A stretch of 64,000 bases of DNA from Hydractinia symbiolongicarpus (Eukaryota; Cnidaria; Hydrozoa; Anthoathecata; Hydractiniidae). Positions 49,601-62,440 of this stretch are shown piece by piece. The notes under the pieces were generated by a model, which searched no databases, was not told the origin of the DNA, and was given only the letters and a program-made list of their open reading frames with translations. Each line of letters opens with the position of its first letter. The first letter of the stretch is position 1. The translations under genes were made by a program, and so were the position numbers. The DNA lies in contig NC_079880.1 in assembly GCF_029227915.1 (NCBI RefSeq), positions 7,938,001-8,002,000 on the forward strand. The letters are read 5' to 3'.

Positions 49601-52600
49601 TACTAGGTTGCATCGTTTTTAACAGAGCAACGATTGACTGTTGGACTTAATTTAGCTGATTTTGGACTTTGACCTTTTAATTGTGATAAATGAGACAACT
49701 GGAATCCAAGAAATAACATTCTTAATTTGAAATGATTGCTGGAACTCATCGATTACACTGGGCGCTGTGATAGCGCTTTGTTTAGAAATTTAGATTAATC
49801 CGATATTTTTTACGGTGGGGCCAATCCTAGTCGTTAGCGCGCGCTGAAGAAATAGAGACAGTTTCAGAAACTTTATTTTAGTGATTACCTAACGGCAACA
49901 GTCCCTTTGAGTTACAACGATTGCGTCACATAGTCGTACCAACATGTATTTAGTGATATTGTTCTGATAATACTAGGTTGTATCGTTTTTAACAGAGCAA
50001 CAATTGACTGTGGGACTTAATTAAGCTGATTATGGACTTTGACCTTATAAATGTGATAAATGAGACAACTGGAATCCAAGAAATAACATTCTTCTTCATT
50101 TGGCATGATTCCTGCAACTCAGCAACTACACAGGGCGCTGTGGTAGCGCTTTATTTAGAAATTCAGATTAATCAGACATTTTCACAGTGGTACCAATCCA
50201 AGCCGTTAGAGAGCGCTGAAAAAGTAGGGAAAGTTTCAGAAGCTTCATTTCATTGACTTTCTAACGGTATCAATCCATTTGAGTTACAACGGTTGCGTCA
50301 CATATTCGTACCAACATGTATTTAGTGATATTTTTACGATATCACTTGGTTGCATCGCTTTTAACAGTGCTACGATTCACTGTGGCACTTAATTGAACTG
50401 ATTTTGCACTTCGACCTTATAAATGTGATAAATGAGTCATTTGGACTCCAAGAAGAAGCCTTCATCTTAATTTGAAATGATTGCTGAAACTCAGCGATTT
50501 CACTACGCGCTGTGGTAGCGCTTTATTTTGAAGTATAGATAAATAAGTCATTTTTTACAGTGGCACCAATCCTAGCCGTTAGCGCGCGCTGATGAAATAG
50601 AGACAGTTTCAAAAACTACATTTCATTGACTTTCTAACGGTATCAATCCGTTTGAGTTACAACCGTTGTGTCACATATTCGTACCTACATGCATTAAGCG
50701 ATATTTTTCCGATTTTACTAGGTTGCGTCGCTTATAACAGTGCTACGATTCACTGTGGCACTTAATTGAACTGATTTTGGACTTTGACCTTATAAATGTG
50801 ATAAATGAGACAACTGGAATCCAAGAAATAACATTCTTCTTTATATGGCATGATTGCTGCAACTCAGCGATTACACTGGGCGCTGTAGTAGCGCTTCATA
50901 TAGAAATTTAGATAAATAAGTCATTTTTTACGGTGGCACCAATCCTAGCCATTAGCGCGCGCTGATGAAAAAGAGACAGTTTCAAAAACTACATTTCATT
51001 GACTTTCTAACGGTATCAATCCGTTTGAGTTCCAACCCGTTGCGTCACATATTCGTACCTACGTGTACTAAGCGATATTTTTCCGCTATTACTAGGTTGC
51101 ACCGCTTTTAACAGTAAAACGATTGACTGTGGTACTTAATGAACTGATTTTGGACTTTGACCTTACAAAAGTGATAAATAGGATAATTGGACTACAGGAA
51201 AAAACCTTCTTCTTAATTTGAAATGATTGCTGAAACTCAGCGATTTCACTGGGCGCTGTGGTAGCGCTTTATTTTGAAATTTAGATAAATAAGTCATTTT
51301 TTACGGTGGCACCAATACTAGCCGTTAGCGCGCGCTGATGAAATAGAGACAGTTTCAAAAACTACATTTCATTGACTTTCTAACGGTATCAATCCGTTTG
51401 AGTTCCAACCCGTTGTGTCACATATTCGTACCAACATGCATTAAGCGATATTTTTCCGATATTACTAGGTTGCGTCGCTTATCACAGTGAAACAATTGAC
51501 TGTGTGACTTAATTGAACTGATTTTGGACTTTGAGCTTACAAATGTGATAAATGAGATAATTGGACTCCAAGATATAACATTCCTTTTAATTGGACATGA
51601 TTGCTGAAACTCAGCAATTACGCTGGGCCCTGTGGTAGCGCTTTATTTAGAAATTCAGAATACTTAGACATTTTTACGGTGGTACCAATCCTAGTCGTTA
51701 GAGAGCGCTGAAGAAGTAGAGAAAGTTTCAGAAACTTCATTTTATTGATTTTCTAACGGTATCAATCCGTTTGAGTTACAACGGTTGCGTCACATATTCG
51801 TTCCAACATGTATTTAGTGATATTTTTCCGATATCACTTGGTTGCGTCGCTTATAACAGTGCTACGATTCACTGTGGCACTTAATTGAACTGATTTTGGA
51901 CTTTGACCTTATAAATGTGATAAATGAAACAACTGGAATCCAAGAAATAACATTCTTCTTTATATGGCATGATTGCTGCATCTCAGCGATTACACTGGGC
52001 GCTGTAGTAGCGCTTCATATAGAAATTTAGATAAATAAGTCATTTTTTACGGTGGCACCAATCCTAGCCATTAGCGCGCACTGATGAAATAGAGACAGTT
52101 TCAAAAACTACATTTCATTGACTTTCTAACGGTATCAATCCGTTTGAGTTCCAACCCGTTGCGTCACATATTCGTACCTACGTGTACTAAGCGATATTTT
52201 TCCGATATTACTAGGTTGCACCGCTTTTAACAGTGAAACGATTGACTGTGGTACTTAATGAAGTGATTTTGAACTTTGACCTTACAAAAGAGATAAATAG
52301 GATAATTGGACTACAGGAAAAAACCTTCTTCTTAATTTGAAATGATTGCTGAAACTCAGCGATTTCACTGGGCGCTGTGGTAGCGCTTTATTTTGAAATT
52401 TAGATAAATAAGTCATTTTTTACGGTGGCACCAATCCTAGCCGTTAGCGCGCGCTGATGAAATAGAGACAGTTTCAAAAACTACATTTCATTGACTTTCT
52501 AACGGTATAAATCCGTTTGAGTTCCAACCCGTTGTGTCACATATTCGTACCAACATGCATTAAGCGATATTTTTCCGATATTACTAGGTTGCGTCGCTTA

Positions 52601-53320
52601 TCACAGTGAAACAATTGACTCTGTGACTTAATTGAACTGATTTTGGACTTTGAGCTTACAAATGTGATAAATGAGATAATTGGACTCCAAGATATAACAT
52701 TCCTTTTAATTGGACATGATTGCTGGAACTCAGCAATTACGCTGGGCCCTGTGGTAGCGCTTTATTTAGAAATTCAGAATACTCAGACATTTTTACGGTG
52801 GTACCAATCCTATTCGTTAGAGAGCGCTGAAGAAGTAGGGAAAGTTTCGGAAACTTCATTTCATTGATTTTCTAACGGTATCAATCCGTTTGAGTTACAA
52901 CGGTTGCGTCACATATTCGTTCCAACATGTATTTAGTGATATTTTTCCCATATCACTTGGTTGCATCGCTTTTACGGTGCTACGATTCACTGTGGCACTT
53001 TGTTGAACTGATTTTGCACTTCGACCTTTTAAATGTGATGAACGAGACACTTGGCTCCAAGACAAAACCTTCTTCTTAATTTTGAAATGATTGCTGGAAC
53101 TCAGCGATTACACTGGGCGCTTTGGTAGCGCTTTGTATAGAAATTTAGATGAATAAGTAATTTTTTACGGTGGGAGCAATCCTCGCCGTTAGCGCACGCC
53201 GAAGAAATAGAGGCAGTTTCTAAAACTACATTTCATTGCTTTTCTAACGGTATCAATTCGTTTGAGTTACAACCGTTGCGTCACATATTCGTACCAACGT
53301 GTACTAAGCGATATTCTTCC
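46617..53320 (-). repeat. 6,704-bp higher-order repeat, copy 1 (18 monomers)
   Basis: Both edges lie in the octamer GATATTAC at 46,617, 53,321 and 60,025, exactly 6,704 bp apart. Immediately upstream the two copies have different monomer variants, and after the octamer they are the same, defining a clean exchange point. 6,704/18 is 372.4 bp. Confidence 0.95.
47317..51038 (-). repeat. 1,861-bp 5-mer, two tandem copies nested in the 6.7-kb repeat
   Basis: 47,317-49,177 and 49,178-51,038, with edges in GTTGCGTCACATATTCGTAC. About five single-base differences were seen (for example CACGCGCTG versus GCGCGCTG, GAGAAATAAG versus GATAAATAAG). The whole pair is repeated at 54,021-57,742 inside copy 2 of the larger repeat. 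Confidence 0.92.
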
Positions 53321-56300
53321 GATATTACCAGGTTGCGTCGCCCTTATCAGTGAAACGACTGACTGTGGGCCTTAATTGAGATGATTTTGGACTTTCACCT
53401 TACAAATGTGATAAATGAGATAATAGGACTGCAAGAAATACCATTCTTCATAATTGGACATGATTACTGTAACTCAGTCATTACACTGGGCGATGTGGTA
53501 GCGCTTTATTTAAAAATTTATATCAGTAAGACATTTTTCATTGTGGGACCAATCCTAACCCTTAAAGAGGGCTAAAGAAATATGGACAGTTTCAGAAACT
53601 TCAGTTCATTGATTTTCTAACGGTATCAATCCGTTTAAGTTACAACTGTTGCGTCACACAGTCGTACTAACAGCTATTCAGCGATATTTTTCTGATATTA
53701 CCAGGTTGCATTGCTTTTAACAGTGAAACGATTGATTGTGGGAATTAATTAAACTGACTTTGGACTTTGACCTTATAAATATGATAAATAATACAATTGG
53801 ACTCCAAGAAAAAACCTTCTTCTTAATTTGAAAGGATTGCTGGAAATCAGCGATTACACTGCGCGCTGTGGTAGGGCTTTATTTAGAAATTTAGATAAAT
53901 GAGTCATTTTTTGCGGTGGCACCAATCCTAGCCGTTAGCGCGCACTGAAGAAATAGAGACAGTTTCATAAACTACATTTCATTGACTTTCTGAAGGTATC
54001 AATCCGTTTGAGTTACAACAGTTGCGTCACATATTCGTACCAACATGTACTTACTAATGTTTTTCCGATATTACTAGGTTGCGTCGCTTATAACAGTGAA
54101 ACGATTGACTGTGGTACTTAATGAACTGATTCTGAACTTTGACCTTACAAATGAGATAAATAAGATAATTGGACTCCACGAGATAATATTCTCCTTATCT
54201 GGACATGACTGCTGGAACTCAGCAAATATACTGGGCGCTGTGGTAGCGCTTCATATAGAAATTTAGATTAATCAGACATTTTTTACGGTGGGACCAATCC
54301 TAGCCGTTAGCGCGCGCTGAAGATTTAGAGACAGTTTCAGAAACTTCATTTTAGTGATTTCCTAACGGTATCAATCCCTTTGAGTTACAATAAGTGCGTC
54401 ACATATTCGTACCAACATGTACCTAGTGATGTTTTTCTGATAATACTAGGTTGCATCGTTTTTAACAGAGCAACGATTGACTGTTGGACTTAATTTAGCT
54501 GATTTTGGACTTTGACCTTTTAAGTGTGATAAATGAGACAACTGGAATCCAAGAAATAACATTCTTAATTTGAAATGATTGCTGGAACTCATCGATTACA
54601 CTGGGCGCTGTGATAGCGCTTTGTTTAGAAATTTAGATTAATCCGATATTTTTTACGGTGGGGCCAATCCTAGTCGTTAGCACGCGCTGAAGAAATAGAG
54701 ACAGTTTCAGAAACTTTATTTTAGTGATTACCTAACGGCAACAGTCCCTTTGAGTTACAACGATTGCGTCACATAGTCGTACCAACATGTATTTAGTGAT
54801 ATTGTTCTGATAATACTAGGTTGTATCGTTTTTAACAGAGCAACAATTGACTGTGGGACTTAATTAAGCTGATTATGGACTTTGACCTTATAAATGTGAT
54901 AAATGAGACAACTGGAATCCAAGAAATAACATTCTTCTTCATTTGGCATGATTCCTGCAACTCAGCAACTACACAGGGCGCTGTGGTAGCGCTTTATTTA
55001 GAAATTCAGATTAATCAGACATTTTCACAGTGGTACCAATCCAAGCCGTTAGAGAGCGCTGAAAAAGTAGGGAAAGTTTCAGAAGCTTCACTTCATTGAC
55101 TTTCTAACGGTATCAATCCATTTGAGTTACAACGGTTGCGTCACATATTCGTACCAACATGTATTTAGTGATATTTTTACGATATCACTTGGTTGCATCG
55201 CTTTTAACAGTGCTACGATTCACTGTGGCACTTAATTGAACTGATTTTGCACTTCGACCTTATAAATGTGATAAATGAGTCATTTGGACTCCAAGAAGAA
55301 GCCTTCATCTTAATTTGAAATGATTGCTGAAACTCAGCGATTTCACTACGCGCTGTGGTAGCGCTTTATTTTGAAGTATAGAGAAATAAGTCATTTTTTA
55401 CGGTGGCACCAATCCTAGCCGTTAGCGCGCGCTGATGAAATAGAGACAGTTTCAAAAACTACATTTCATTGACTTTCTAACGGTATCAATCCGTTTGAGT
55501 TACAACCGTTGTGTCACATATTCGTACCTACATGCATTAAGCGATATTTTTCCGATTTTACTAGGTTGCGTCGCTTATAACAGTGCTACGATTCACTGTG
55601 GCACTTAATTGAACTGATTTTGGACTTTGACCTTATAAATGTGATAAATGAGACAACTGGAATCCAAGAAATAACATTCTTCTTTATATGGCATGATTGC
55701 TGCAACTCAGCGATTACACTGGGCGCTGTAGTAGCGCTTCATATAGAAATTTAGATAAATAAGTCATTTTTTACGGTGGCACCAATCCTAGCCATTAGCG
55801 CGCGCTGATGAAAAAGAGACAGTTTCAAAAACTACATTTCATTGACTTTCTAACGGTATCAATCCGTTTGAGTTCCAACCCGTTGCGTCACATATTCGTA
55901 CCAACATGTACTTACTAATGTTTTTCCGATATTACTAGGTTGCGTCGCTTATAACAGTGAAACGATTGACTGTGGTACTTAATGAACTGATTCTGAACTT
56001 TGACCTTACAAATGAGATAAATAAGATAATTGGACTCCACGAGATAATATTCTCCTTATCTGGACATGACTGCTGGAACTCAGCAAATATACTGGGCGCT
56101 GTGGTAGCGCTTCATATAGAAATTTAGATTAATCAGACATTTTTTACGGTGGGACCAATCCTAGCCGTTAGCGCGCGCTGAAGATTTAGAGACAGTTTCA
56201 GAAACTTCATTTTAGTGATTTCCTAACGGTATCAATCCCTTTGAGTTACAATAAGTGCGTCACATATTCGTACCAACATGTACCTAGTGATGTTTTTCTG

Positions 56301-59300
56301 ATAATACTAGGTTGCATCGTTTTTAACAGAGCAACGATTGACTGTTGGACTTAATTTAGCTGATTTTGGACTTTGACCTTTTAATTGTGATAAATGAGAC
56401 AACTGGAATCCAAGAAATAACATTCTTAATTTGAAATGATTGCTGGAACTCATCGATTACACTGGGCGCTGTGATAGCGCTTTGTTTAGAAATTTAGATT
56501 AATCCGATATTTTTTACGGTGGGGCCAATCCTAGTCGTTAGCGCGCGCTGAAGAAATAGAGACAGTTTCAGAAACTTTATTTTAGTGATTACCTAACGGC
56601 AACAGTCCCTTTGAGTTACAACGATTGCGTCACATAGTCGTACCAACATGTATTTAGTGATATTGTTCTGATAATACTAGGTTGTATCGTTTTTAACAGA
56701 GCAACAATTGACTGTGGGACTTAATTAAGCTGATTATGGACTTTGACCTTATAAATGTGATAAATGAGACAACTGGAATCCAAGAAATAACATTCTTCTT
56801 CATTTGGCATGATTCCTGCAACTCAGCAACTACACAGGGCGCTGTGGTAGCGCTTTATTTAGAAATTCAGATTAATCAGACATTTTCACAGTGGTACCAA
56901 TCCAAGCCGTTAGAGAGCGCTGAAAAAGTAGGGAAAGTTTCAGAAGCTTCATTTCATTGACTTTCTAACGGTATCAATCCATTTGAGTTACAACGGTTGC
57001 GTCACATATTCGTACCAACATGTATTTAGTGATATTTTTACGATATCACTTGGTTGCATCGCTTTTAACAGTGCTACGATTCACTGTGGCACTTAATTGA
57101 ACTGATTTTGCACTTCGACCTTATAAATGTGATAAATGAGTCATTTGGACTCCAAGAAGAAGCCTTCATCTTAATTTGAAATGATTGCTGAAACTCAGCG
57201 ATTTCACTACGCGCTGTGGTAGCGCTTTATTTTGAAGTATAGATAAATAAGTCATTTTTTACAGTGGCACCAATCCTAGCCGTTAGCGCGCGCTGATGAA
57301 ATAGAGACAGTTTCAAAAACTACATTTCATTGACTTTCTAACGGTATCAATCCGTTTGAGTTACAACCGTTGTGTCACATATTCGTACCTACATGCATTA
57401 AGCGATATTTTTCCGATTTTACTAGGTTGCGTCGCTTATAACAGTGCTACGATTCACTGTGGCACTTAATTGAACTGATTTTGGACTTTGACCTTATAAA
57501 TGTGATAAATGAGACAACTGGAATCCAAGAAATAACATTCTTCTTTATATGGCATGATTGCTGCAACTCAGCGATTACACTGGGCGCTGTAGTAGCGCTT
57601 CATATAGAAATTTAGATAAATAAGTCATTTTTTACGGTGGCACCAATCCTAGCCATTAGCGCGCGCTGATGAAAAAGAGACAGTTTCAAAAACTACATTT
57701 CATTGACTTTCTAACGGTATCAATCCGTTTGAGTTCCAACCCGTTGCGTCACATATTCGTACCTACGTGTACTAAGCGATATTTTTCCGCTATTAATAGG
57801 TTGCACCGCTTTTAACAGTAAAACGATTGACTGTGGTACTTAATGAACTGATTTTGGACTTTGACCTTACAAAAGTGATAAATAGGATAATTGGACTACA
57901 GGAAAAAACCTTCTTCTTAATTTGAAATGATTGCTGAAACTCAGCGATTTCACTGGGCGCTGTGGTAGCGCTTTATTTTGAAATTTAGATAAATAAGTCA
58001 TTTTTTACGGTGGCACCAATACTAGCCGTTAGCGCGCGCTGATGAAATAGAGACAGTTTCAAAAACTACATTTCATTGACTTTCTAACGGTATCAATCCG
58101 TTTGAGTTCCAACCCGTTGTGTCACATATTCGTACCAACATGCATTAAGCGATATTTTTCCGATATTACTAGGTTGCGTCGCTTATCACAGTGAAACAAT
58201 TGACTGTGTGACTTAATTGAACTGATTTTGGACTTTGAGCTTACAAATGTGATAAATGAGATAATTGGACTCCAAGATATAACATTCCTTTTAATTGGAC
58301 ATGATTGCTGAAACTCAGCAATTACGCTGGGCCCTGTGGTAGCGCTTTATTTAGAAATTCAGAATACTTAGACATTTTTACGGTGGTACCAATCCTAGTC
58401 GTTAGAGAGCGCTGAAGAAGTAGAGAAAGTTTCAGAAACTTCATTTTATTGATTTTCTAACGGTATCAATCCGTTTGAGTTACAACGGTTGCGTCACATA
58501 TTCGTTCCAACATGTATTTAGTGATATTTTTCCGATATCACTTGGTTGCGTCGCTTATAACAGTGCTACGATTCACTGTGGCACTTAATTGAACTGATTT
58601 TGGACTTTGACCTTATAAATGTGATAAATGAAACAACTGGAATCCAAGAAATAACATTCTTCTTTATATGGCATGATTGCTGCATCTCAGCGATTACACT
58701 GGGCGCTGTAGTAGCGCTTCATATAGAAATTTAGATAAATAAGTCATTTTTTACGGTGGCACCAATCCTAGCCATTAGCGCGCACTGATGAAATAGAGAC
58801 AGTTTCAAAAACTACATTTCATTGACTTTCTAACGGTATCAATCCGTTTGAGTTCCAACCCGTTGCGTCACATATTCGTACCTACGTGTACTAAGCGATA
58901 TTTTTCCGATATTACTAGGTTGCACCGCTTTTAACAGTGAAACGATTGACTGTGGTACTTAATGAAGTGATTTTGAACTTTGACCTTACAAAAGAGATAA
59001 ATAGGATAATTGGACTACAGGAAAAAACCTTCTTCTTAATTTGAAATGATTGCTGAAACTCAGCGATTTCACTGGGCGCTGTGGTAGCGCTTTATTTTGA
59101 AATTTAGATAAATAAGTCATTTTTTACGGTGGCACCAATCCTAGCCGTTAGCGCGCGCTGATGAAATAGAGACAGTTTCAAAAACTACATTTCATTGACT
59201 TTCTAACGGTATAAATCCGTTTGAGTTCCAACCCGTTGTGTCACATATTCGTACCAACATGCATTAAGCGATATTTTTCCGATATTACTAGGTTGCGTCG

Positions 59301-60024
59301 CTTATCACAGTGAAACAATTGACTCTGTGACTTAATTGAACTGATTTTGGACTTTGAGCTTACAAATGTGATAAATGAGATAATTGGACTCCAAGATATA
59401 ACATTCCTTTTAATTGGACATGATTGCTGGAACTCAGCAATTACGCTGGGCCCTGTGGTAGCGCTTTATTTAGAAATTCAGAATACTCAGACATTTTTAC
59501 GGTGGTACCAATCCTATTCGTTAGAGAGCGCTGAAGAAGTAGGGAAAGTTTCGGAAACTTCATTTCATTGATTTTCTAACGGTATCAATCCGTTTGAGTT
59601 ACAACGGTTGCGTCACATATTCGTTCCAACATGTATTTAGTGATATTTTTCCCATATCACTTGGTTGCATCGCTTTTACGGTGCTACGATTCACTGTGGC
59701 ACTTTGTTGAACTGATTTTGCACTTCGACCTTTTAAATGTGATGAACGAGACACTTGGCTCCAAGACAAAACCTTCTTCTTAATTTTGAAATGATTGCTG
59801 GAACTCAGCGATTACACTGGGCGCTTTGGTAGCGCTTTGTATAGAAATTTAGATGAATAAGTAATTTTTTACGGTGGGAGCAATCCTCGCCGTTAGCGCA
59901 CGCCGAAGAAATAGAGGCAGTTTCTAAAACTACATTTCATTGCTTTTCTAACGGTATCAATTCGTTTGAGTTACAACCGTTGCGTCACATATTCGTACCA
60001 ACGTGTACTAAGCGATATTCTTCC
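53321..60024 (-). repeat. 6,704-bp higher-order repeat, copy 2 (18 monomers)
   Basis: Follows copy 1 without a gap. One mismatch was noticed in a by-eye scan: TATTACTAGG near 51,085 against TATTAATAGG near 57,789. Such near-identity over 6.7 kb means a very recent duplication or an assembly duplication. Confidence 0.95.
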
Positions 60025-62440
60025 GATATTACTAGGTTGCGCCGCTTTTAACAGTGAAACGATTGACTGTGTGACTTAATTGAACTGATTTTGGACTTTG
60101 AGCTTACAAATGTGATAAATGAGATAATTGGACTCCAAGATATAACATTCCTTTAAATTGGACATGATTGCTCGAACTCAGCAATTACACTGGGCCCTGT
60201 GGTAGCGCTTTATTTAGAAATTTAGATTAATCCGACATTCTTTACGGTGGGGCCAATCCTTAGCGGTAGCGCGCGCTGAAGAAATAGAGACAGTTTCAAA
60301 AACTACATTTCTTTGACTTTCTCACGGTATCAATCCGTTTGACTTACAACGATTCCGTCACATATTCGTACCAACATGTATTAAGCGATATACGTCCGAT
60401 AATACTAGTTTGCCTCGCTTTTAACAGGGAAACGATTGACTGTGGTACTTAATGAACTGATTTTTCACTTTGACCTTGCAAATGTGATAAATGAGACAAC
60501 TGGACTCCAAGAAAAAACATTTTTCTTAATTGGATATGATTGCTGAAACTCAGCAATTACACTGGGCGCTGTGGTACGCTTTATTTAGAAATTCAGATTA
60601 ATCAGACATTTTTACGGTGGTACCAATCCTAGTCGTTAGAGAGCGCTGAAGAAGTAGATAAAGTTTCAGAAACTTCATTTTATTGATTTTCTAACGGTAT
60701 CAATCCGTTTGAGTTACAACGGTTGCGTCACATATTCGTTCCAACATGTATTTAGTGATATTTTTCCGATATCACTTGGTTGTGTCGCTTATAACAGTGC
60801 TACGATTCACTGTGGCACTTAATTTAACTGATTTTGGACTTTGACCTTATAAATGTGATAAATGAGACAACTGGAATCCAAGAAATAACATTCTTCTTTA
60901 TATGGCATGATTTAGATAAATAAGTCATTTTTTACGGTGGCACCAATCCTAGCCGTTAGCGCGCGCTGATGAAATAGAGACAGTTTCAAAAACTACATTT
61001 CATTGACTTTCTAACGGTATAAATCCGTTTGAGTTCCAACCCGTTGTGTCACATATTCGTACCAACATGCATTAAGCGATATTTTTCCGATATTACTAGG
61101 TTGCGTCGCTTATCACAGTGAAACAATTGACTCTGTGACTTAATGAAGTGATTTTGAACTTTGACCTTACAAAAGAGATAAATAGGATAATTGGACTACA
61201 GGAAAAAACCTTCTTCTTAATTTGAAATGATTGCTGAAACTCAGCAATTACGCTGGGCCCTGTGGTAGCGCTTTATTTAGAAATTCAGAATACTCAGACA
61301 TTTTTACGGTGGTACCAATCCTATTCGTTAGAGAGCGCTGAAGAAGTAGGGAAAGTTTCAGAAACTTCATTTCATTGATTTTCTAACGGTATCAATCCGT
61401 TTGAGTTACAACGGTTGCGTCACATATTCGTTCCAACATGTATTTAGTGATATTTTTCCCATATCACTTGGTTGCATCGCTTTTACGGTGCTACGATTCA
61501 CTGTGGCACTTTGTTGAACTGATTTTGCACTTCGACCTTTTAAATGTGATGAACGAGACACTTGGCTCCAAGACAAAACCTTCTTCTTAATTTTGAAATG
61601 ATTGCTGGAACTCAGCGATTACACTGGGCGCTTTGGTAGCGCTTTGTATAGAAATTTAGATGAATAAGTAATTTTTTACGGTGGGAGCAATCCTCGCCGT
61701 TAGCGCACGCCGAAGAAATAGAGGCAGTTTCTAAAACTACATTTCATTGCTTTTCTAACGGTATCAATTCGTTTGATTTACAACCGTTGCGTCACATATT
61801 CGTACCAACGTGTACTAAGCGATATTCTTCCGATATTACTAGGTTGCGCCGCTTTTAACAGTGAAACGATTGACTGTGTGACTTAATTGAACTGATTTTG
61901 GACTTTGAGCTTACAAATGTGTTAAATGAGATAATTGGACTCCAAGATATAACATTCCTTTAAATTGGACATGATTGCTGGAACTCAGCAATTACACTGG
62001 GCCCTGTGGTAGCGCTTTATTTAGAAATTTAGATTAATCCGACATTCTTTACGGTGGGGCCAATCCTTAGCGGTAGCGCGCGCTGAAGAAATAGAGACAG
62101 TTTCAAAAACTACATTTCCTTGACTTTCTCACGGTATCAATCCGTTTGACTTACAACGGTTCCGTCACATATTCGTACCAACATGTATTAAGCGATATGC
62201 GTCCGATAATACTAGTTTGCCTCGCTTTTAACAGGGAAACGATTGACTGTGGTACTTAATGAACTGATTTTTCACTTTGACCTTGCAAATGTGATAAATG
62301 AGACAACTGGACTCCAAGAAAAAACATTTTTCTTAATTGGATATGATTGCTGAAACTCAGCAATTACACTGGGCGCTGTGGTACGCTTTATTTAGAAATT
62401 CAGATTAATCAGACATTTTTACGGTGGTACCAATCCTAGT
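60025..62440 (-). repeat. 1,807-bp offset duplication with mosaic monomers
   Basis: 60,025 onward recurs from 61,832 to about 62,440 (offset 1,807 bp). Between them, 60,905-61,260 holds two irregular joins: a ~53-bp deletion where GGCATGAT runs straight into TTAGATAAATAAG, and a switch of monomer type inside GACTTAATGAAGTG. The following 61,235-61,831 is nearly the same as the end of the 6,704-bp repeat (for example 59,428-60,024). Confidence 0.85.

Noticed and set aside
51780-51840. CENP-B box-like string near ATTCGTTCCAACATG
   Set aside because: The TTCG core is present but the required CGGG part is not; most monomers have ATTCGTACCAACATG. Not supported.
46677-59571. Recurrent open frames of 64-74 codons on the plus strand in the satellite
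   Set aside because: They recur because the monomer recurs, fall in the same phase of each monomer, are broken in most monomers, and have no domain or start context. Treated as chance frames. The same holds for those at 22,013-22,201 and 39,934-40,149.
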